A stretch of DNA of 64,000 nt from Pseudomonas entomophila L48 (GTDB lineage Bacteria; Pseudomonadota; Gammaproteobacteria; Pseudomonadales; Pseudomonadaceae). The notes beneath the pieces were generated by a model. It was not told the DNA's origin. It worked only from the letters and a program-made list of their open reading frames with translations, and made no database searches. A program made the position numbers and the translations under genes. Below are positions 25,201 through 37,142 of this stretch, in pieces; the stretch's first letter is position 1; each line of letters starts with the position of its first letter. The stretch spans positions 554,501-618,500 of the forward strand of contig NC_008027.1 in the NCBI RefSeq assembly GCF_000026105.1, given 5' to 3'.

Positions 25201-25316
25201 TCACCGGCAGCACACGGCACGGCTACCTCACCAACACCCTGGTGCCGTTCCTTGGTGATGGCAACACCCAGACGCCGGAGTCCAAGTCGTTCCTCGTCAA
25301 AGTGGAGAAACTCTGA
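22248..25316 (+). CDS. fdoG: Formate dehydrogenase-N/O major subunit (selenocysteine)
   Basis: A 1022-residue molybdopterin subunit that oxidises formate to CO2 in the periplasm. The N-terminal Tat signal is [20 protein letters not shown] to about residue 33 (ending AFA). A [4Fe-4S] motif [13 protein letters not shown] lies near 50 with the last Cys in LCPKGAG. The frame has TGA at 22836-22838, read as selenocysteine 197 (V-Sec-HGPT, as in the E. coli enzymes), with a SECIS hairpin directly after it. The frame continues to [15 protein letters not shown]. Start ATG follows ATCAGGAGTGCACG. It overlaps fdoH by TGATG. The insertion genes selA, selB and tRNA-Sec are downstream. Confidence 0.96.
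22836..22867 (+). promoter_or_regulatory. Selenocysteine codon and bacterial SECIS hairpin
   Basis: After the TGA, bases 22850-22867 fold as GG-T-GGCA-AGTCT-TGCCCC. This gives a lower pair GG/CC, a bulged T at 22852, an upper GGCA/TGCC stem and a 5-nt AGTCT loop. Counting the T of TGA as 1, the bulged base is 17 and the loop G and T are 23 and 24, the positions known to contact SelB in E. coli fdhF. Confidence 0.9.
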
Positions 25317-26266
25317 TGGCCAGCCAAGACATCATCGCCCGCTCGGCCACCACCACCGTGCCGCCCTCGGTACGCCAGCAGCAGGAAGTCGCCAAGCTGA
25401 TCGACACCACCAAGTGCATCGGCTGCAAGGCCTGCCAGGTGGCGTGCTCGGAGTGGAACGAACTGCGTGACGAGGTCGGCCACAACCACGGCACCTACGA
25501 CAACCCCCAGGACCTCAGCGCCGAGACCTGGACCCTGATGCGCTTCACCGAGCACGAGCGTGACGATGGCAACCTGGAGTGGCTGATCCGCAAGGACGGC
25601 TGTATGCACTGCGCCGACCCAGGTTGCCTGAAGGCCTGCCCGAGCCCGGGGGCGATCATCAAGCACGCCAACGGCATCGTCGACTTCAACCAGGACCACT
25701 GCATCGGTTGCGGCTACTGCATCACCGGCTGCCCGTTCAACATCCCGCGCATCTCGCAGAAGGACCACAAGGCGTACAAGTGCACCCTGTGTTCCGACCG
25801 TGTGAGCGTGGGCCTGGAGCCGGCCTGCGTGAAGACCTGCCCGACCGGGGCGATCGTCTTCGGCAGCAAGGAGGAGATGAAGGTGCATGCCGACGAGCGC
25901 ATCGTCGACCTGAAGTCGCGGGGCTACGACAAGGCCGGGTTGTACGACCCAGACGGCGTTGGCGGCACCCACGTGATGTATGTGCTGCACCACGCCGACA
26001 CGCCACGGATCTACGCCGGCCTGCCGGACCAACCGGTGATCAGCCCGCTGGTTGGGCTGTGGAAGGGCTTCACCAAGCCATTGGCGCTGCTGGCCATGGG
26101 CGCGGCGGTGCTGGCCGGGTTCTTCCACTACGTGCGCGTGGGCCCGCAGCGGGTCGAGGAGGATGAACACCCGGCGCCTGTGGACAGCAGCGTGCATCAG
26201 GTCGACCCGGCAGTACATGTCTATGATCCGAACCGCCCGGGCGGGCAGGGGGAGCAGCGGCCATGA
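25316..26266 (+). CDS. fdoH: Formate dehydrogenase iron-sulfur (beta) subunit
   Basis: A 316-residue ferredoxin-like subunit passing electrons from FdoG to the cytochrome. Four cysteine groups for [4Fe-4S] clusters are visible: [11 protein letters not shown] near 34, CMHCADPGC near 97, [12 protein letters not shown] near 130 and CTLCSDRV...C...CP near 157. A single C-terminal membrane helix ([18 protein letters not shown], about 257-275) anchors it to the periplasmic face, followed by a tail with [20 protein letters not shown]. The ATG overlaps fdoG (TGATG) and the end overlaps fdoI (ATGA). Confidence 0.96.
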   Translation: MASQDIIARSATTTVPPSVRQQQEVAKLIDTTKCIGCKACQVACSEWNELRDEVGHNHGTYDNPQDLSAETWTLMRFTEHERDDGNLEWLIRKDGCMHCADPGCLKACPSPGAIIKHANGIVDFNQDHCIGCGYCITGCPFNIPRISQKDHKAYKCTLCSDRVSVGLEPACVKTCPTGAIVFGSKEEMKVHADERIVDLKSRGYDKAGLYDPDGVGGTHVMYVLHHADTPRIYAGLPDQPVISPLVGLWKGFTKPLALLAMGAAVLAGFFHYVRVGPQRVEEDEHPAPVDSSVHQVDPAVHVYDPNRPGGQGEQRP

Positions 26267-26919
26267 ACGACAACAAACCCATCCTGCGCTACAACGCCAA
26301 CGAGCGGAGCAACCACTGGATCGTCGCGATCCTGTTCGTGTTGGCGGGGCTGTCGGGGCTGGCGCTGTTCCACCCGGCGCTGTTCTGGCTCAGCCACCTG
26401 TTCGGTGGCGGGCCATGGACGCGGATCCTGCACCCGTTCATCGGCGTCGGCATGTTCGTGTTCTTCCTCGGGCTGGTGCTGCGCTTCTGGCGCGCCAACT
26501 TCATCACTGCCAACGATCGCCTGTGGCTGCGCCGCATCGACCGGGTGATGCTCAACAAGGAAGAGGGCGTGCCGCCGATCGGCAAGTACAACGCTGGGCA
26601 GAAGCTACTGTTCTGGACCTTGCTGGCGTGCATGCTGGTGCTGCTGGTCAGCGGCGTGGTGATCTGGCGCGCGTATTTCAGCCATTGGTTCGGCATCGAG
26701 GTCATTCGCCTGTCCGCGCTGCTGCATGCGCTGGCGGCGTTCGTGCTGATTCTCAGCATCATCGTGCACATCTACGCCGGGATCTGGATCAAGGGCTCGA
26801 TCGGCGCGATGCTGCATGGTTGGGTGACCCGCGCCTGGGCGCGCAAACACCATGAACTGTGGTACCGCGAAGTGACCGGCGACAAGACGCCACACAACCA
26901 CGGTGGAAAAGAAGGATGA
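26263..26919 (+). CDS. fdoI: Formate dehydrogenase cytochrome b556 (gamma) subunit
   Basis: A 218-residue integral membrane di-haem cytochrome b that delivers electrons from formate to quinone. Four transmembrane segments are visible: about 20-40 ([15 protein letters not shown]), 53-72, 113-135 and 152-173. Candidate haem histidines are H19 (NERSNHWIV), H60-like HPFIGVG, and H in ALLHALAAF and IVHIYAGIW. Overlaps fdoH (ATGA) and lies just before fdhE, confirming one operon. Confidence 0.95.
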   Translation: MNDNKPILRYNANERSNHWIVAILFVLAGLSGLALFHPALFWLSHLFGGGPWTRILHPFIGVGMFVFFLGLVLRFWRANFITANDRLWLRRIDRVMLNKEEGVPPIGKYNAGQKLLFWTLLACMLVLLVSGVVIWRAYFSHWFGIEVIRLSALLHALAAFVLILSIIVHIYAGIWIKGSIGAMLHGWVTRAWARKHHELWYREVTGDKTPHNHGGKEG

Positions 26920-26923
26920 CCGT

Positions 26924-27850
26924 TTGAGCACGATTCTCGAACCCGGGCAGATCGAAGCGTCGGCGGTGATGCCGCCGTTCCTGCACCTGCCCCCCGCCAA
27001 CCTCTTCGAGGTGCGCGCCGCGCGGCTGGAGCACCTGGCCGAGGGCAACGCCCTGGGTGACTACCTGCGACTGATGGCCCGACTGTGCCGGGTTCAGCAG
27101 CAGCTTGTGGATAACCCGCCTGCTGGCTTGCCAGTGGCCGAAGAGCGCCAGCGTCTGTGTATAAGTCATGGTTTGCCGCCCCTGGCGGCCGATAGCCTGG
27201 TGCGTGAAGGGCCTTGGCTGGTTTGGTTGCAGGCGTTGCTCGAGCGCTTCGAGGCCGAGCCTGGCGGGCCACTGGCCGAGGCGCAGGATGCGTTGCGTGG
27301 CAGCGACGATGCCCAGCGCAAGGGCTGGGCGATTGCCCTGCTCGGTGGCCAGTACGACGCGGTGCCGGCGGCGCTGGTGCCCTTTATCGGTGCCGCGTTG
27401 CAGGCAGCGTGGTCCAGCTGGCTGCTGGCCTTGCCGGCGCCCGAGCTCAAGCCTGCGGGCAGCCTGGCCCAGTGCCCGGCCTGTGGTTCGCCAGCGATGG
27501 CCGGGGTGGTGCGCAACCGGGGCAAGCACAATGGCCTGCGTTACCTGGCCTGCTCGCTGTGTGCCTGTGAGTGGCATGTGGTGCGGGTCAAGTGCGTGTA
27601 TTGCGAGTCGAGCAAGGATTTGCGCTACACCAATCTCGACGATGACCGACATGCACCGGGCAAGGCGCCGTTGCGCGCCGAATGCTGCCCGGGGTGCGAG
27701 AGCTACCTGAAGCAGTGCTACCTGGAGAACGACGCCGCGGCCGAACCGCTGGCCGATGACCTGGCGAGCCTGGCGTTGGATATGCGGCTGGACGAGGAGG
27801 GCTTCCATCGGCTGGCACCCAACCTGCTGCTGGCGCCTGGGGGAGAGTAA
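26924..27850 (+). CDS. fdhE: Formate dehydrogenase accessory protein FdhE
   Basis: A 308-residue cytoplasmic protein needed for active formate dehydrogenase; FdhE homologues bind iron through rubredoxin-like cysteine pairs. The C-terminal half has CPACGSPAM, CSLCACEWH, CVYCESS and CCPGCESYL. The TTG start at 26924 (MSTILEPGQIEAS) is preferred because AAGGA lies 7 nt upstream and 4 nt separate it from the fdoI stop; a GTG at 26903 is in frame but lies inside fdoI. Confidence 0.92.
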   Translation: MSTILEPGQIEASAVMPPFLHLPPANLFEVRAARLEHLAEGNALGDYLRLMARLCRVQQQLVDNPPAGLPVAEERQRLCISHGLPPLAADSLVREGPWLVWLQALLERFEAEPGGPLAEAQDALRGSDDAQRKGWAIALLGGQYDAVPAALVPFIGAALQAAWSSWLLALPAPELKPAGSLAQCPACGSPAMAGVVRNRGKHNGLRYLACSLCACEWHVVRVKCVYCESSKDLRYTNLDDDRHAPGKAPLRAECCPGCESYLKQCYLENDAAAEPLADDLASLALDMRLDEEGFHRLAPNLLLAPGGE

Positions 27851-27879
27851 CGGGTCTACACTGCAATACCGAGTTGCCC

Positions 27880-27957
27880 CCGTTCGCCGGCAAAGCCGGC
27901 TCCTACAGGTGTACCGGCGACACCTCACCTGTAGGAGCCGGCTTTGCTGGCGAACGG
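27880..27957. repeat. REP pair between fdhE and selA
   Basis: Two ~31-bp arms (27880-27910 and 27927-27957) are inverted copies of the REP motif with one mismatch, around a 16-nt spacer. The stem could end or pause the fdo transcript before selA, separating the enzyme operon from the insertion machinery. Confidence 0.9.
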
Positions 27958-27989
27958 GCCAGAACAGACAACGGATCAGTCATAGGTAG

Positions 27990-31342
<3,353 letters not shown>

Positions 31343-31348
31343 TTTCAA

Positions 31349-31444
31349 GGAAGGCAATCGCGCCCGGTGGCGCGGCCGGGCTTCAAACCCGGTTGGGGAC
31401 GGCAGCCGTTCCCGGGCAGGTTCGACTCCCGCTGCCTTCCGCCA
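31349..31444 (+). tRNA. selC: tRNA-Sec (anticodon TCA)
   Basis: A 96-nt tRNA. The 8-bp acceptor stem GGAAGGCA (31349-31356) pairs with TGCCTTCC (31433-31440), followed by G and an encoded CCA (31442-31444). The anticodon arm CCGGG-CTTCAAA-CCCGG places TCA at 31383-31385. The long variable arm (GGGGACGGCAGCCGTTCCC) and the TTCGACTCC T-loop fit bacterial tRNA-Sec. It directly follows selB. Confidence 0.97.
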
Positions 31445-31500
31445 ATTTTTTCTGAGGGCGATCAGGTGCTGGGCGACAGCCTTGCAGCGCTTTCAAGATC

Positions 31501-31522
31501 GAGCGCCGCACGGGCGGCGCTC
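31501..31522. terminator. Hairpin between tRNA-Sec and asparaginase genes
   Basis: GAGCGCCGC and GCGGCGCTC form a perfect 9-bp stem with an ACGG loop. It lies between convergent genes (selB/tRNA-Sec from the left, ansA from the right). No clear U-tract on either side, but the position suits a shared terminator; five Ts just after the tRNA (31446-31450) may also contribute. Confidence 0.5.
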
Positions 31523-31562
31523 GGTCAGATAGACGACACAACGCCTTTGGCGAACGCCCTCC

Positions 31563-32552
31563 CTAAGCCCGCTCGCCGCACAGGTCCAGGGCGAACCAAT
31601 GCTCCGCCGCCTGCACGTCCAACCCTGCGCCCAGCAGCGCAAACAGCTTGCCCAGCGCCGCCTCGCGGGTCATGCCGCCGCCACTGACCAGCCCGGTATC
31701 ACGCAGGCGACTACCGGCCGCATAGGTGTCAAACACCACCGACCCTTCCGGGCACTGGCTGATGGCGACGATCATCACGCCACCCTGGCGGGCATCGTGC
31801 AACACGTCGAGCAGTGCCTGGTCGTCGGACGGCCCGGTGCCACTGCCGTAGCACTCCAGCACCAGCCCCTGGATACCGCTATCGAACAGGCCACGCAGGT
31901 GTTCGGCGGCAAGGCCCGGGAACACCGGCATGACCGCCAGCTTGACCGGCAGGCGTGGCTGGCGGTAGTCCAGGCGGGTCGGCAGCTCAGGCGCGCGTTC
32001 GCCCTCACGATGGCGGGGCAGCACGGTGAAGGCGTCGAACGCCTCGCTGCGCAGCTTGGAGGCGCGGCAGCCATGCAGCAGCTGGCCGTGGAAGTAAAGC
32101 TGCACGCCGTCTTCCAGGCCGCTTTCGAACAGGTTCAGGGCGCCGACCAGGTTGGCCCAGGCATCGCTGTCCGGCGCACCAGCTGGCAGCATGGAACCGG
32201 TCAGCAGCACCGGCACCGGCAGGCCCAGCAGCAGGAACGACAACGCTGCGGCGCTGTAGGCCAGGGTGTCGGTGCCGTGCAGCACCAGCACGCCATCATG
32301 GCCGTCGCGCTCGACCGCCTCGACGATGGCGTCGCGCATCGCCAGCCAGTTGGCCTGTTGCATGTTGGCGCTGTCGATCAGCGGGTTCAGTTCACGCAGC
32401 GACCATTGCAGCGTCGGCGCATCGCCGCAGGCGGCGAAGTGCTCGCGCATGCGCGCTTCGAAGCCACCGGCCGGTGCGAGGCCTTCGGCGGTCTGCAGCA
32501 TGCCGATGGTGCCACCGGTGTAAAGGACGAGAAGATTCTTGACTACACGCAT
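31563..32552 (-). CDS. ansA: Type I (cytoplasmic) L-asparaginase
   Basis: A 329-residue asparaginase hydrolysing asparagine to aspartate and ammonia. The two catalytic threonine blocks are visible: YTGGTIGML near residue 11 and VLHGTDTLAYSAAAL near 90, with GSMLPAGAPDSDA near 118. No signal peptide, so it is the low-affinity cytoplasmic type. The gene next to it, read in the same direction and 160 bp upstream, encodes an alanine/Na+ symporter, with a REP element between. Confidence 0.93.
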   Translation of the reverse strand: MRVVKNLLVLYTGGTIGMLQTAEGLAPAGGFEARMREHFAACGDAPTLQWSLRELNPLIDSANMQQANWLAMRDAIVEAVERDGHDGVLVLHGTDTLAYSAAALSFLLLGLPVPVLLTGSMLPAGAPDSDAWANLVGALNLFESGLEDGVQLYFHGQLLHGCRASKLRSEAFDAFTVLPRHREGERAPELPTRLDYRQPRLPVKLAVMPVFPGLAAEHLRGLFDSGIQGLVLECYGSGTGPSDDQALLDVLHDARQGGVMIVAISQCPEGSVVFDTYAAGSRLRDTGLVSGGGMTREAALGKLFALLGAGLDVQAAEHWFALDLCGERA

Positions 32553-32583
32553 GGAAACATTCCGTAGCGATGTCAGGCCTTAT

Positions 32584-32607
32584 CGCCGGCAAGCCGGCTC
32601 CTACAGG
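32584..32607. repeat. Single REP unit between ansA and the symporter gene
   Basis: CGCCGGCAAGCCGGCTCCTA-type unit. A possible degraded partner (CCTGTAGGGTGATGG, about 32635-32650) follows. The remaining ~100 bp up to the symporter stop show nothing else. Confidence 0.8.
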
Positions 32608-32712
32608 TGCAAAGCATGCCTGGGGTTAGGCGACCCCTGTAGGGTGATGGGGCCCGAAGACAAAGAAAAGGTCAGCCGCCCACGGACGGGGCGGCTGGGG
32701 CAGGGGAGAATA

Positions 32713-34155
32713 TCAGCGCTGAGCCTGTGCCTGTACGGCAGCTTTGTCAGTGGCTGTTTCGGCCTGCGGATTGGCCGGCCAGGCGGCACGGTCCAGGTCC
32801 AGGTCGGTGAACTTGCTGGAGTCGAACACCGGCTGCTTGACGCCCGCCTTGCGCTGCTCGTCGTAGTCGCGCATCACGCGCAGGCCGACCTTGAACAGCA
32901 TGGCCAGGGCGATCAGGTTGACGAACGCCAGGCAGGTCATGGTGATGTCGGCGAAGGCGAACACGGTCGACAGGTCCTGCGTCGAACCCCACACCACCAG
33001 CGCCAGCACCAGGCCGCGGAAGATCATCAGCACGACGCGGTTGCGGCTGAGGAACTGCAGGCTGTTCTCGCCCAGGTAGTAGTTGTAGAGGATGCAGGTG
33101 AAGACGAACAGCGACAGCGCGACGCTGACGAACAGGCGGCCCCAGTCACCGACCACGGCGGCCAGCGAGTTCTGGGTCAGGACGATGCCGTCACCTTCGA
33201 AGCCCGGGGTGTAGAAGCCCGACAGCAGGATCAGCAGCGCGGTGCAGGTGCAGATCACGAAGGTGTCGAGGAACACGCTGAACGCCTGGACCACGCCCTG
33301 GGCGCCCGGGTGTTTCACCGCGGCCACGGCGGCGACGTTCGGCGCACTGCCCAGGCCTGCTTCGTTGGCGAACACGCCACGCTTCACGCCCATGACGATG
33401 GCGCTGCCGAGCAGGCCGCCGAACGCAGGGTCGAGGCCGAAGGCGCTCTTGAAGATGGTCTCCAGCATGGCAGGCACGTGTTCGATCTGGGTGCCGATCA
33501 CGTACAGGGTCACGCCGATGTAGGCCAGGGTCTTGACCGGTACCAGCAGGTCGGACACCGCGGCGATGCGCTTGATACCACCGATGAAGGTCAGGGCCAG
33601 CAGGGCCGCCAGGACGATACCGGTGTGTTTCGGATCGAAGGCAAAGGCGTTCTGCAGCGAGTGGGTCACGGTGTACGACTGCAGGCCGATGAAGGCGAAG
33701 CCGTAGGTGACCAGCAGCAGGATCGAGAACACGATGGCCATGCTTTTCAGCTTCAGGCCGTGCTGGATGTAGTACGCCGGGCCGCCGCGGTACAGGCCGT
33801 CGCCATCGGCGCGCTTGTAGACCTGGGCCAGGGTGCACTCGAAGAAGCTGCTGGACATGCCCACCAGCGCGGTGACCCACATCCAGAACACGGCGCCCGG
33901 GCCGCCGAGGGTCACGGCGATACCGACACCGGCGATGTTACCGGCGCCGACACGGCCGGCGAGGCTCAGCATCAGGGCCTGGAACGAGCTCAGTTGGCCT
34001 GCCTGGCCGCGAAGGGATTCCTTGAAGACACCGAACATGTGGCCGAAATGGCGGAACTGGACGAACCGCGAACGGATGGTGAAATAACCGCCGAGTCCGA
34101 CGATCAGCACAATGAGCAGTTTCCCCGAGAGGAAATCGTTGAGTGCTTCGAGCAT
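32713..34155 (-). CDS. Alanine/glycine:cation symporter (AgcS family)
   Basis: A 480-residue inner-membrane transporter of the AGCS family, which imports alanine or glycine with Na+ or H+. Family signatures include SSFQALMLSLAGRVGAGNIA near 57-76, GGPGAVFWMWVTALVGM near 85 and GVFANEAGLGSAPNVAA near 265. Ten or more hydrophobic segments are visible. The N-terminus (MLEALNDFLSGKLLI) is typical. ATG follows GAGGTCATTTTTCA. The divergent regulator gene starts 138 bp away. Confidence 0.93.
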   Translation of the reverse strand: MLEALNDFLSGKLLIVLIVGLGGYFTIRSRFVQFRHFGHMFGVFKESLRGQAGQLSSFQALMLSLAGRVGAGNIAGVGIAVTLGGPGAVFWMWVTALVGMSSSFFECTLAQVYKRADGDGLYRGGPAYYIQHGLKLKSMAIVFSILLLVTYGFAFIGLQSYTVTHSLQNAFAFDPKHTGIVLAALLALTFIGGIKRIAAVSDLLVPVKTLAYIGVTLYVIGTQIEHVPAMLETIFKSAFGLDPAFGGLLGSAIVMGVKRGVFANEAGLGSAPNVAAVAAVKHPGAQGVVQAFSVFLDTFVICTCTALLILLSGFYTPGFEGDGIVLTQNSLAAVVGDWGRLFVSVALSLFVFTCILYNYYLGENSLQFLSRNRVVLMIFRGLVLALVVWGSTQDLSTVFAFADITMTCLAFVNLIALAMLFKVGLRVMRDYDEQRKAGVKQPVFDSSKFTDLDLDRAAWPANPQAETATDKAAVQAQAQR

Positions 34156-34293
34156 TGAAAAATGACCTCGATTCTTATTCTTCGTGTGGAAAGACCAGCG
34201 GACGGCAGGCGCACCGCTATTCGTTGGGGCGCATGGTTGGTCATGACAACAGCGGTTACAATTTCGCGGGTTGCTCCATTTTGGTGCGACTTG

Positions 34294-35148
34294 ATGCTAG
34301 AATTGCATCACTCGCATCATCTGGACCCCCGCATCATGGGCGATCACTTCGCTGTCAACCTCAAATTCGCCTGTAGTCACTACCGCTCTATCTCCGAGGT
34401 TTGCCGGCAGCTGTCGATCAACCGGGCACAATTCAACAAGTACCTGAGCGGGCAAAGCCGCCCGACGGCGTACAACCTCAAGCGCATCGGTGACTTCTTC
34501 GGCGTGGAGGACTACGAGCTGAGTTTGCCCCACGAGCAGTTCGCCCGCCTGATCGGTGCGCGCAACCCGCTGGCGCAGGCTGCCCAGCAGAGCAATCCGA
34601 TCAGCGAGCTGTTCAAGCCGCTGAACGACCATGTCGGCAACCTGTCGCGCTATTGCGGCTACTACTTCGAATATTCCAACTGCATGTCGGTGCCGGGTTC
34701 GATCCTGGTGTCGCTGGTGCACCTGCGCGAAGAGCGCGAGCGCTACCTGTTCGAGCGTCAGGAGCGCCAGGAGCGCAGCAGTGCCAGCGACCCGCACGCC
34801 GAAGTGCGTTGCCGGTATCTGGGGGCGGCGTTTCAACTGCAGGACCGCTTGTTCCTGGTCGACTACGAGTCGTTGACCTTGAACGAGATGAGCCAGACCA
34901 TCCTTATTCCCAGCTTCAAAAGCCGCATTAGCCGCCTCAATGGATTGAAGATCGGTGTTTCCAGCGGCGACCGGCGTAACCCGGCCTGCACGCGGGTGGT
35001 CTGGGAGTACCTGGGGGAGGAGATCAACCGGATCAACGCGTTCCGTCAGGTCAGGCTGTACCGCCCGGACGATCCGCGCATCGATGACGACATCCGTGAT
35101 CGCCTGAGTGCCGGGATGATCAGCAATGGGCTGTTCGAGATCGAATGA
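34294..35148 (+). CDS. XRE-type (helix-turn-helix) transcriptional regulator
   Basis: A 284-residue protein with an N-terminal HTH (SISEVCRQLSINRAQFNKYL, about 30-50, then SGQSRPTAYNLKRIGDFFGV) and a large C-terminal region (about 100-284) with no recognised ligand fold. I chose ATG 34294 (MLELHHSHHLDP); MGDHFAVN at 34336 is an alternative, as neither has a strong ribosome site. An open frame upstream to 34162 overlaps the promoter region of the divergent symporter. Divergence suggests it may control the symporter and ansA; that is inference. Confidence 0.8.
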   Translation: MLELHHSHHLDPRIMGDHFAVNLKFACSHYRSISEVCRQLSINRAQFNKYLSGQSRPTAYNLKRIGDFFGVEDYELSLPHEQFARLIGARNPLAQAAQQSNPISELFKPLNDHVGNLSRYCGYYFEYSNCMSVPGSILVSLVHLREERERYLFERQERQERSSASDPHAEVRCRYLGAAFQLQDRLFLVDYESLTLNEMSQTILIPSFKSRISRLNGLKIGVSSGDRRNPACTRVVWEYLGEEINRINAFRQVRLYRPDDPRIDDDIRDRLSAGMISNGLFEIE

Positions 35149-35170
35149 TCCATCGCTGTCGCAGGCCTTC

Positions 35171-35255
35171 TGTAGGAGCGGCTTCAGCCGCGATGCGGAC
35201 ACCGCGGTGTCTGGCACCCACTACGCGGGTGATCGCGGCTGAAGCCGCTCCTACA
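35171..35255. repeat. Long perfect palindrome, second REP type
   Basis: Arms of 24 bp (35171-35194 and 35232-35255), starting TGTAGGAGCGGCTTCAGCCG, are perfect inverted repeats around a 37-nt centre that itself contains an ACACCGCGGTGT hairpin. It lies between convergent genes and supplies the stop codon of the minus-strand hydrolase gene. It probably works as a two-way terminator. Confidence 0.9.
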
Positions 35256-36087
35256 GAATGAATGCACTCACCGCATCGGCCACCTGGTCCGCCACCTCCG
35301 GCCGGTCGCGCAGGTGCGCGGCAATGCCATGGTCGCAATCGGTGAGCATCAGGCATTCCACATGCGGCGCCGGTACCGAGCGCAGCAAGGCGTGGGTGAC
35401 TTCCTCGGGGATCGGGCTGTAGCGCTCGACGCCCGCCAGCCGACGGGTGCCGGCCGACGTGCCCGCGCCTTGGCCGTGGACCTTCGAGTTGAGCCCGTCG
35501 TACTCACCAATAACCAGCAGTACCCGGCCCTGGAACTGGCGCAGGAAGGCGTAGCTGTCGCAGTCGAGGAAGGCGAATGGCTTGCGGATCGCTTCAGTGA
35601 ACGCGGGGCCAAAGGGCGCGTCATGGGCCGCATCGGGGTACACCGCCGGGCAGATCAGCACCAGCTTGCGCACGCTTGGGCGCTGGGCCGCCAGCTTGAG
35701 GGCGATGGCGCCACCCAGGCTGTGGCCGATCAAGGTGTCGCTGCGGGCGTCGAGGTGCTGGTGGAAACGCAGGGCCTCCTGCAGGTTGCTGGCCAGCGAG
35801 GCGTCCTTCGCCCCGGGCTCGCTGGCCAGGCTGTGGCCGGACAGGTTGCCGGTCAGCGAGCCGATGCCTTGTTGTTGCAGGCGATACAGCAGCGGGTTGA
35901 GCCGGGTGAAGTCCGAGCGGGCGCCGCCCACCACGAGTACCGGCGCCGCGCGCTCGCTGTCCGGGACCAGCAGGCGGGCCTGCTGCCGATAGCCGTCGAA
36001 TGCCTCGTCGATGAAATGCTCCGCACCAGGGGCGGGTTCGTCGAATTGCCAGCGGCTGCGCTGCGGGATGGTCGATGCGGCGTCCAT
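35251..36087 (-). CDS. Alpha/beta hydrolase
   Basis: A 278-residue alpha/beta-hydrolase-fold protein: VLVVGGARSDFTRL near 55, nucleophile elbow LIGHSLGGAIALKLA near 120 (Ser nucleophile), aspartate candidate in VIGEYDGLNS near 200 and histidine in LTDCDHGIAAHLRD near 255. The substrate is unknown. ATG at 36087 follows CAAGGAGACTTCC; an upstream ATG at 36105 would add MLKETS but this ribosome site favours the shorter form. Cytoplasmic. Confidence 0.87.
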   Translation of the reverse strand: MDAASTIPQRSRWQFDEPAPGAEHFIDEAFDGYRQQARLLVPDSERAAPVLVVGGARSDFTRLNPLLYRLQQQGIGSLTGNLSGHSLASEPGAKDASLASNLQEALRFHQHLDARSDTLIGHSLGGAIALKLAAQRPSVRKLVLICPAVYPDAAHDAPFGPAFTEAIRKPFAFLDCDSYAFLRQFQGRVLLVIGEYDGLNSKVHGQGAGTSAGTRRLAGVERYSPIPEEVTHALLRSVPAPHVECLMLTDCDHGIAAHLRDRPEVADQVADAVSAFIL

Positions 36088-36257
36088 GGAAGTCTCCTTG
36101 AGCATGCCTGGCGCAGTATAAGTGGCTGTTCAGCAATGGGGGAACCCGATGGGGGGAGCGGCAAATCGGCGCGTGGCGGGCCTGTGTTGGACTTCCCCTG
36201 CCGGAAACCGCAAAATGGCCCCTTTCCTCCTTCGACCTGAGCGGACCTGTTGACTCT

Positions 36258-37142
36258 ATGCGTATGCGCCTGATGCTGTTGGGTGGTGGCAATGCCCTCG
36301 GGCAAGCGCTGATTCGCCTCGGGGCCGAGGAAGACATCGCGTTCCTGGCACCGCGCCCGCCGGAAGGCGGCTGGGACCCGGCCAGCCTGACGCTGTTGCT
36401 CGACGAGCACCGCCCCGACGCGCTGGTCAACCTGGCGTACTACTTCGACTGGTTCCAGGCAGAATCTGTCAGCGAGCAGCGCCTGGCCCAGCAGGAGCGC
36501 GCCGTGGAGCGGCTCGCCGAATTGTGCCAGCACCACGAGATCGTGCTGGTGCAGCCGTCCAGCTACCGCGTGTTCGATGGCTCGCGCGCCACCGCCTACA
36601 GCGAGAAGGACGAACCGGTACCGCTCGGCGTGCGTGGCCAGGCCCTTTGGCGCATCGAGCAGAGCGTACGCGCCACCTGCCCGCAGCATGTGCTGGTGCG
36701 TTTCGGTTGGCTGCTTGATGAAAGCCTGGATGGCGCGCTCGGGCGTTTCCTGACCCGTGCCGAACAGCCCCAGGAGCTGTTGCTGGCCGACGATCGCCGT
36801 GGCAACCCGACCCCGGTGGACGACGCTGCCCGGGTAATCCTCTCGGTGCTCAAGCAGCTCGACTGCAAGGCGCCGCTGTGGGGCACCTACCATTACGCCG
36901 GCAACGAAGCCACCACGCCACTGGCGCTGGGCCAGGCGATCCTCGCCGAGGCCGTGCAGTGGCGCCAGCTGGCCGTGCAGCAGCCCACCGCGCAGGCCCA
37001 TGCCGCGCGCCCGGATGCCAGCGAAGAGCCGCAGCATGCGGTGCTGGCCTGCAAGAAGATCCTTCACACCTTTGGTATCAAGCCACGCGCCTGGCGCTCT
37101 GGCTTGCCGCCGCTACTGGACCGTTTCTACCGACATGGCTGA
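36258..37142 (+). CDS. RmlD-like sugar-nucleotide reductase (SDR)
   Basis: A 294-residue extended SDR of the RmlD substrate-binding type. The nucleotide-binding motif LMLLGGGNALGQALIRLG opens the protein; VNLAYYFD, the SSYRVFDG block and the C-terminal GTYHYAGNEATTP match NAD(P)-dependent dTDP-sugar reductases. The usual YxxxK is not obvious: the corresponding region reads PLGVRGQALWRIEQ, so activity is uncertain. It overlaps the next gene by 8 bp, indicating joint function in surface-sugar metabolism. ATG 36258 is an internal choice among ATGCGTATGCGC. Confidence 0.85.
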   Translation: MRMRLMLLGGGNALGQALIRLGAEEDIAFLAPRPPEGGWDPASLTLLLDEHRPDALVNLAYYFDWFQAESVSEQRLAQQERAVERLAELCQHHEIVLVQPSSYRVFDGSRATAYSEKDEPVPLGVRGQALWRIEQSVRATCPQHVLVRFGWLLDESLDGALGRFLTRAEQPQELLLADDRRGNPTPVDDAARVILSVLKQLDCKAPLWGTYHYAGNEATTPLALGQAILAEAVQWRQLAVQQPTAQAHAARPDASEEPQHAVLACKKILHTFGIKPRAWRSGLPPLLDRFYRHG

